A stretch of 64,000 nucleotides of DNA. Origin: Ascarosepion bandense (lineage: Eukaryota; Mollusca; Cephalopoda; Sepiida; Sepiidae). Below the pieces are notes generated by a model, which did not search any database, had not been told where the DNA came from, and saw only the letters and a program-made list of their open reading frames with translations. Positions 56,975-64,000 of the stretch are shown here, in pieces. Both the position numbers and the translations under genes were made by a program. Where the stretch lies: positions 346,501 through 410,500 of the forward strand of contig JBBBDQ010001185.1 in the NCBI GenBank assembly GCA_037127315.1, written 5' to 3'. How positions within the stretch are numbered: position 1 is the stretch's first letter; the number at the start of each line of letters is the position of its first letter.

Positions 56975-59900
56975 TTATCATTATTATCATGTCATTTTCA
57001 TTATAATTCTATTTCTGTTATGGTCGCACTACCTACCAAGTCTGCCGGTAAGGTTGATCGTGGTGTGTTTCTATGGCTCCATTTCATGGTTTTTTTTATC
57101 TCTCATAACACCTCTAGCGTTACATAGACAAAGTTCTCCTTAGTCTGTGGGCTGTACTTAACAAGACAATTTTTTGTATATCTCTTGAGTTGGGGTTTAC
57201 AGGGATTTTTTCAATGTGTTGTTCCATTTTTTATCATTCCAAGTGCACCTACTATTACTGGTACTATTCTTGTTTTTAATTTTCACATTTTTTTCTATTT
57301 CAATTTCTATGTCTTTATATTTTGATAGTTCTTCGAATTCCTTGGTTGCTATGTCATAATCCTCTAGACAAGCCATATCAATTAATAGGCAAGTTTTTTC
57401 TTTTTGTTTTTTAACAATAATGTCCGGCCTTTTTGTTTTTTAACAATAATGTCCAGCCTATTTGCTTCAATTTTACTGTCTGTGTAGATGGTGTAATCCA
57501 GTAGCATAGTGACATCTTCTGTTTCTGCTACCGGTGCTGGGTGATGTTCATACCAGTATTTGCTTACGTATTTTCCATAGTGTTTGCACATTGTCCAGTG
57601 AAAATATTGCCCCACTCTATCGTGACGATTTTTATATTCATTTGGGGCAAGTACATAACAGCCTGAGATTAGATGGTCTATTTTTTCTTGGTATTTATAG
57701 CATAACCTGCATTTTGGAGTCCCATTATTATGTATGATATTAGCTTAAAAGTTCCCAGTGAAAAGTCTTTGGTCTTCGCTTTAAGAATATAACCTTCGGT
57801 CTCAGACTTTAATCCAGATGCACGCAACCATCGATGAGCATTAACTTTATCAAAATTAGGTTTTCTAACTCGTCCTGGATATTGGCCATGCAGAGGTTTG
57901 TCTTGCTAGCTTTGTTTCATCTATTCAAAAGCTTTACTCTTTGTTTTCTTTTTCATATTTTGTGCAGCAATATTTTGCTTTTCTACAGAATCTACTAAAT
58001 GTAAATCTTGTTAGTATTTACTGCCTTCTTTCATTATTGAATATTTTTTCTTTCTGTTTTCATGTTGTTTAACTAATCGTATCATCCAGTCCTTTGTTGA
58101 TCATCCAGTCTTTTGTTGTTTCCATGTATGTTAGTAATCCAATAGTTTTTGTCTTGTATGACAATTCTAGCTAAATAAGGCCTCTTCCACCTTCTTTACA
58201 GGGTATGTATAGACGGTCTATATCAACCTTTGGATGATGCATCCTATGCTTAGAAAGAAGCTTTCTTGTCTTAGAATCCATTCGTCTGATTTCATTTAGA
58301 GTCCAGTTCAAGATGTTGAAACTATATTGAACTACTGGGATGGCAAAGTTATTAATGGCCATAATTCTGTTCTGAGAATTCACTTCAGTTTTTAATATCT
58401 GTCTAGCCTTCTATAGTACTCTTTACACACTATTTATTTCATTTTCTTATGTTGAATTCTTTCCATCTCATTTACACTTAGGTACTTATAAGCTTCTTCT
58501 AGCTCTAAATCTTTTATTGTCACAGCAGGGTCTAAGCTAATAGAGGATATTTGTTGTAGCAATACTCGTAAAACTGTAGCTTTAGCACATTTATTCAAAT
58601 TGAATTTCATTCCAATGTTTTCATTGAAACATTTTACAGTTTGCAGAAGACCTTCCAGCTCATTATCATTATTAGTATACAAAGTCATCCATGTAAAATA
58701 GATGGCTTATTTTCTTTTGAGCGTTTTTATAACCACATTCTGTCTTGTTAACTTGGCTGGTTAATGCTATTAGTGATATGCAGAATAGTAAGGAAGACAA
58801 AGAGTCACCTTGAAATATATCTCTGTTGATGTTTATCTCACCAAACTTATAGGTTCCATTTATATGATTGAGGTAAACTATCCGGGCATTACTAAGATTT
58901 TTCTCTGCATTAAAGCAGTTTTCCAAGATCATCTTAATAATAATTAATTGGTCTTTACATCCGTAACAGCCACGCTTGCACCCTCTTTATTGAAGCAGTC
59001 GTATGTCCTTTCTTTCCAAGAAGAAATATGTCTGTTTCGTTAAAACAGATGTCAATAGTTTGTATGTTGTGGGAAGACATGTAATTGGTCTGTAGTTTTT
59101 CTGGTTATTTGTGTCACTATTCTTGAGTAGAAGAAAGGTAAGTCCTTTGGTCACCCATGCAAGAACTTTAATGGTATCCTTAATCATTTCTTGAAGTTCT
59201 TTGGTTAGTTTTTTATGTGCTGTATTTAAATAATATAACTAAAAGTCAGGAATTTTATCTCTTCCTAGAGATTAAAATTTGTGTGCTTTTTTATTGCACA
59301 TTTAACATCCTCTTCTGTGATTCTAGCCCATCCCTGCTCTGGTTTATTTTTCATTTGTTCTATTTCTTGCGCAATTCAATCTACTTTTTTATCATGTTCT
59401 TTAGGGCAAGAATTGTATAACCACTTCTATTTTTGGAAGGGGAGGGGACTGTCACTTCAATTCTTTGTTTACCTATTTCCCTGTAAAATTTCTTTGCGTC
59501 AGTTTGAAAGATCTTGTTCAGTTTGTAGAAACTTGATCATTCCTCATAGCGCCTTATTCTTTGAGACTTCAGTTGTATTGTTTGCTTTTTTGTTTTAGCT
59601 GATAAGCCTTTATTTTCACTTCTAATATTATATTTTCTTTCGACTCTTCTGCCTTTTATAGTTCTTACATTTATTCCTCTTGTCAGTTCATTGAGTACTG
59701 ATGTTTCACTTCTAAGTTGTTCGATTTCTTTTTCCATTTTTCTTTTCCAAGGTGGATCTTCATGTCTGTGAGACAGTCTTTTTTTAATTTGATGTACAAT
59801 TTTTCGGTTGCTGCTATTGCTGATGCATGTATTGCTTCAATGGTATTTATATGGGTGTCTTTTTCATGCAGAATGAATTTGAGTGCTGCATTGTAAAGCT

Positions 59901-60640
59901 TTATAATTTCGAGGTTATGCTTATTTTGGGAGTTGTTCTCATTCCTCCATAGCAATATTTTGTATTTGACTTATATGGTTCTTGATTTCTTCCTTGGCTT
60001 CTTGTATACTAATCTTGTTTTCCGTAAAATAATTCTGTTCAATGTGTTCTGAACTCGTTTTATTGCCGTTTTTTAACTCATTCAGATCACATCTTTCCAT
60101 TATGACCTGTGGCTTGTGTGATGTTATTACTTTTTTTTCTGATTCCGGTTCCCTTTCATATTTTGTTGATTCGTTATTCTGGTTGCAATTCTTTTTATTT
60201 CGTTAATTTCAGCCTCTGTCAATTGGTTATTTTGCAAGATGTACCTTCGTATATTGGCTAGTTTTTTGTCAATGTACTTTCTATTTGTTTCTCCAAATTT
60301 TTCTCGCCAAATGTCATGTTTGTCAAGTGATGTTTTTTGAGGTTTGAGTAACGCTTCATGAAATGAAGTCATAACGACTTTGTACTCCTTACGAGACATT
60401 TTATTTTTTCTTTCTTTAAATGTACGGTTATGGGTTTAGCTGGAGAATTTACAGGGCCATCATTAGGATCATCCAGGTTGTGGGGACCTGAAGATTCATT
60501 CTTTGTGTAGTAGTTTGTTCCTATGGCAGATTTTTTTTTTACCTCAGGTAGGTTCCCTCCTGAAGGACGGGCTCCCTGTTTATCCACTGGAAGAGCCATA
60601 CCAGACTTTTTTGTTTCTATTCTTAACTCTCATATTATTT
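56975..60640 (-). mobile_element. R4/Dong-like LINE, copy 2, nearly full length
   Basis: Runs right to left. Starting frames are MALPVDKQGARPSGGNLPEV (60599) and MSRKEYKVVMTSFHEALLKP (60399), then a basic coiled region (59955-59540). The RT follows: ITFL-type WVTKGLTFLLLKN (about 59140), RPITCLPTTYKLLTSVLTK, DIFQGDSLSSLLFCISLIAL and the catalytic box LFYMDD (58690). Thumb RRMDSKTRKLLSKHRMHHPK (58300) is next, then VGQYFHWTMCKHYGKYV and ANRLDIIVKKQKGRTLLL (57460), which is the restriction-like endonuclease PD-x-(D/E)xK start with P changed to L. The CCHC knuckle lies between. An RT segment with the AF(D)S motif is missing near 58890. It is frame-broken but the most complete copy, and its 3' end matches copy 1. 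Confidence 0.85.
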
Positions 60641-60950
60641 CCATGACTGATGTATGGGTCCAAAATTCACCCAAAGTTGCCCGGCACGTTGGGTAACGGT
60701 CTTTTACAAACAGGGTTTCGAAGCCTGTGGAAATCGTTTGCGACCTCATAACGCAGTAGCCATTCACTCCCTGACACGATTAACACCTTGAGTTGCGGGT
60801 TGTTCGGAGTTTTCCTTCTCCTAAACGAGTTGCCAAGCGACAGGTGACTCAATTGGAATTCAAAGAGAAAGACGCTGGTTAAAAGAAATTGGAAGAAACA
60901 GCCATTCAACGAAATTAAACATTCCTACACTAGAGTATTATGTTAATAAA
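60641..60950 (-). other. Probable 5' untranslated region of the R4/Dong-like copy
   Basis: Continuous with the element. The minus strand is moderately GC-rich, contains a short frame (60909-60667), and leads into the first coding frame. The 5' end is placed only by the change to AG-repeat DNA at about 60955. Confidence 0.4.
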
Positions 60951-61599
60951 AAAAGGAGAGAGAGAGAGAGAGAAATATAGAGATGGTAATTTTTTCTTTC
61001 TTTTTCTTCTCTTCTTTTTTTCTCTGTTTTTCGTTTTTACTCTTGATCAGATGAGCTGTTAAAAATGCTGTTGCTACCATCACTAGTCCTTGAAACGAAA
61101 ATAATTGTTAAAAATTAATGGAAAAGAAAAAGTTAACATAAGTTTAAGTTTATTACTGCTGTAAAATTTAAAAGTAACAATTGTTCGCCTACTATATATT
61201 CAGTTATTTTTACATTAAAGTCGTCGAAAATAGTGTTATCGAAAAATAAATAAATACGTAGTCTTTCTAAGAAAGAATATCGTAGAAATTGTATCGAATA
61301 GTTTTTTCTATCGTATTGTCTTTTTCATGTCGTATTGTTTTTTTTTATTAAGAAAAATTATCGTAGCTAAAAAAGTTCTTTCAAAATATGGACAACTAAG
61401 AGAAATATGAATAATAAGAAAACTAGTTGATTAATCTATCAGGGTTATTTAAAGGAAAAACAGATAAATCAAATAATAATACGAAAAAAAATTATTATTA
61501 TTAGTTCTTCCTTTGATTTCTGTTGTATGCCTATTTCCTTCAAGATCCAACCAGAGACCTAAGGTCAGAGATGGCTTCAAGACATTTTCCACTGATCCT
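60951..61599. other. intergenic, nothing recognised
   Basis: (AG)n at 60955-60973, then AT-rich DNA with no family match. Confidence 0.45.
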
Positions 61600-61965
61600 T
61601 TTATGACACACGTTTTACATAGACAAAGCACTTTGTAAGGTGTGGTTTGTACTTGTGAGTACAATTTTTTTGTATTGTTTAAGACTCCCATGAATCTCCA
61701 CAATAATTATATCGGAACCTTTTCCAATCAATCCGATGGCTTCAACTACAACTAGATTTATTGATATCCTCGTGTGCCACATTTTTTTTAGATTTACCAT
61801 TTCAAGATCCTTGTATTTTGATAGATTTGTTTAAAAGATCTTTAAAGATACATTAAAATCTGCGAGCACTACCATGGCAAAAAGAAGGCACATTTTGTTT
61901 TTGTGGACTTTGATCATGATGTCTGAGAAATTGGAGACATAGAACGATCATTTACCAATTGGCGC
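61600..61965 (-). mobile_element. Restriction-like-endonuclease LINE, C-terminal fragment
   Basis: The minus strand reads DIMIKVHKNKMCLLFAMVVL, then SKYKDLEMVNLKKMWHTRI, then LIGKGSDIIIVEIHGSLKQY then KKIVLTSTNHTL. The equivalents in copy 1 are VPVIGGALGMIKNG and IQKIVLLSTAHTLRKTLSM. It keeps the D of the PD motif and spans the nuclease region that copy 1 has lost. It is a separate, diverged copy, 5'-truncated. Confidence 0.7.
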
Positions 61966-62261
61966 CATTTTCAGACTTAATCGGTTTCGCTCCTTTTATT
62001 ATTCATGAAGAATATGTGGTGTTCATTTTGTTCTTTTGGGACGAAAAGGCGATTGACTCGAATGTGGGTCAGCTTATCTGAAATCTGTCTGTCGGTATGA
62101 TTTGATTTCCCATCGACTCTAGGAAATAAAGATTAATAAGAAAAAAAAAGCTAAAAGAGAAAATTAAAGATGATAAAAAGTTTAAGAGAGTGAGAAAAGA
62201 AATTAAATATTTGAATATTAGGTTGAAAGGGGAAGACAAACAAAAGCATCAGAAGAAAAGT

Positions 62262-62263
<2 letters not shown>
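61966..62263. other. intergenic, nothing recognised
   Basis: It may continue the preceding fragment to about 62100 (the minus strand has KEQNEHHIFFMNNKRSETD), but I cannot place it. Confidence 0.35.

Positions 62264-62310
<47 letters not shown>
62264..62310. repeat. (TA)n microsatellite
   Basis: About 23 TA units. Confidence 0.96.
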
Positions 62311-62319
<9 letters not shown>

Positions 62320-62391
62320 TCGTGTGTTCTTATGATTTTTTTCTTTTCAAACCTCAAATTATATAGGAATTAATTATCCAAATGTTTTGTT

Positions 62392-62436
62392 TTTTCCGAA
62401 CGCTTTCGGCTATACTTTTATCCATTATCAAGGGTG
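62392..62436 (-). other. Weak hammerhead-like motif
   Basis: The minus strand reads ccttgataa, a poor stem (gg-ata/tat-cc), then gaaagcg. The order fits the decayed motifs at 26283-26515, but the stems are too weak to call a ribozyme. Confidence 0.25.
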
Positions 62437-62682
62437 AATTTTGTTTTACGTTTGACTGAATATGTGTAGAGTTTATGTCATGTGTATGTTACACTAATTC
62501 TCTGTTTTGCCCTTATAAATAGAAACCTTATAGGTAGAACTATTAATTATTTTTAACTTCATATTATACGATTCATATTTTAAAGTAGAAACTCAGCACA
62601 ACTCACCACATATATTACATTATACATATGTTTAAAGACAAAATATCATAAAGATAATGACCTCATATGGACACTTTTTACT

Positions 62683-62972
62683 GGATGTGCGTTGTGGTGC
62701 ATTGTATATCGGGAAGCCGAGTTCGAATTCCAGCTGAATTCACTGCATTCACTTACACGCAAATACCCTTGGGAAAAGTATTAATCCGTCTCTTCCCTCC
62801 AGTTATGGATTAAATAATAGGACAGATTGGGTTCTATAGCCTTGGTTGGCAACCAGTCTACCGCAGAAAGCAATGGCAACCTACTGCGGCATAATCTTCT
62901 GCCCAATCAGTCATGTCTGTGTCGAGACATGATCGCCCAAGCGTGTATCACGCATGGCACGTAACCGACTGA
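62683..62972 (+). mobile_element. SINE-1 copy h
   Basis: Starts ggatgtgcgttgtggtgcat and has B box gttcgaattcc. About 20 bp between the boxes seen in copy b are deleted, which would remove the normal A-to-B spacing. Body and tail (catgtctgtgtcgagacatg) are intact. Confidence 0.88.
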
Positions 62973-63129
62973 CTGATAAAAAAAATCAAATCTTATGTTT
63001 TATTGCACTGGTACAACAAAGTCAATCTGTCTTAACACACAAAACCACTTGACGTCAGGTGACTTCCTCTGTCTCTTCTAAAAATATATTCACTGCAACT
63101 GGTGAGTTTTTTTCCTGATGCCTCGACCG

Positions 63130-63420
63130 CGTGAATTTAAACGTGCTACTAGATTGGTGTCTAGGTTCCATCCTTTTACCGTTGAAATATTTAAATGTAA
63201 CCACCATTTCTACTCAAACAGTTTCTTTCCTCGCACTTCCCTTACGTTTACTTGCCTCTTTGATAGCTACAATAGCTGCAATCTACAAAAATTTAAATGC
63301 AACGACAATCCCAATCATATTTTATTCTTTCTTCAATAACCCTTGTATCCAGTCTTTTCTCTCACTGTAACCACCTGCACACATGCTGGGGTGGGAGTGA
63401 TATGTTAAAAAAACATTAAA
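63130..63420 (+). mobile_element. CR1/Jockey-like LINE 3' end, second copy
   Basis: The plus strand reads KRATRLVSRFHPFTVEIFKC, NHHFYSNSFFPRTS and YNSCNLQKFKCN, then a 3' region with ctgcacacatgctggggtgg. It is the same tail as 23280-23645, slightly better preserved in the HPFTVEI part. Confidence 0.65.
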
Positions 63421-64000
63421 AAAAACAACTTATCCTTAGGCTTGACATTCACTGGTCATCTACTTTGTCCTTTTGCATCGTGTCTTGTTTAATAAATGTT
63501 CAAACTTTGTTTTCAGGAACAAAAATAATATTTAGAAGACTACATTTTTCTTTGTAGTTAACCAGTTGCTTTTAATTTCATTATATGTTCACCTTCTGAG
63601 TCCTGTTATTTTTTTTAATAGGTATATATATAAGGATTATGAAAAACATTAATTTTATCAAAGGTAGACTAACCTTATGGACATTCTTTCAATTAAAATG
63701 ACTTGCATTAACTTTTTTAAAATTAAATGGGTGATAAAAAACTGGAAGAAAGTAACTTAGAATGTTAAAAACTGAATAAAACTGTAGAAACCTATTTTCT
63801 TTTACACTGTAAAATAGAGATAATTACGCTTAAAATATAATTAATTTACATTGTGACTTAACTGATGTGTCATTAGGTGTATATAAAATAGTGATTTACT
63901 AAGCGTAACTTAGATGTGGCAAGAGGTCGAAAGTACAGAGTACCCCATAATGATCAAACTCACTACGCTGTCATTTAAAAGATGGATTTTGGAGCCCATT
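63421..64000. other. intergenic, nothing recognised
   Basis: AT-rich DNA with no coding family or repeat end visible. Confidence 0.45.

Noticed and set aside
62392..62436. Hammerhead-like order ttgataa ... gaaagcg
   Set aside because: Stem II and stem III do not pair adequately and stem I is absent. Listed only as a weak motif.

Overview
The window reads as AT-rich, repeat-dense metazoan nuclear DNA with no convincing host gene. No open reading frame longer than about 240 codons is present, and every frame I could recognise belongs to a transposable element, nearly always broken by stops, frameshifts or deletions. The mixture seen here is: tRNA-derived SINEs, Penelope-like and related GIY-YIG retroelements, RTE-like and CR1/Jockey-like LINEs, an R2/R4-superclade LINE, several mariner and Tc1 relics, a Gypsy gag relic, a solo LTR, and very many (TA)n and (CA)n runs. 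This is what I would expect from a lophotrochozoan, most likely a cephalopod such as an octopus. The species call is inference from repeat style and not from a marker gene. I see no rRNA gene, functional tRNA gene, CRISPR array or operon.

Layout. 0-7 kb: mariner relic, RTE scraps, an hAT-like MITE with an 8-bp target duplication, and the first copy of the 300-bp tRNA-derived SINE (called SINE-1 here). 8-12 kb: inverted-repeat element, then a minus-strand retroelement tail carrying a complete hammerhead ribozyme fold (10882-10937). 13-16 kb: decayed Gypsy gag and a second SINE family (SINE-3). 18-25 kb: GIY-YIG retroelement C-terminus, mariner relic, an internally deleted TIR transposon with TA duplications, LINE tail, and a large palindrome. 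25-32 kb: SINE-1 with an exact 15-bp target duplication, a tRNA-like short element that ends in a complete hammerhead (25981-26024), a Penelope-like GIY-YIG fragment with its repeat, Tc1-like and RTE relics. 32-37 kb: R4/Dong-like LINE between two TAA arrays, mariner and Tc1 relics, and a second copy of the hammerhead-bearing short element. 38-39 kb: a tandem dimer of a nearly perfect foldback unit whose copies differ by a compensated base pair. 41-54 kb: more SINE and LINE debris. 54-56.7 kb: purine-rich tract and a solo LTR with ACTA duplications. 57-63.5 kb: a longer R4/Dong-like copy on the minus strand, a third fragment of the same type of element, SINE-1 and a LINE tail.

The most interesting theme is self-cleaving RNA. 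Two independent element types carry sequences that fold into the hammerhead ribozyme consensus, several other repeats carry decayed versions, and most of these lie next to (TA)n runs. The 235-bp element with pol III-type A and B boxes at one end and a hammerhead with a fully palindromic stem III at the other is the best candidate for an under-described system.
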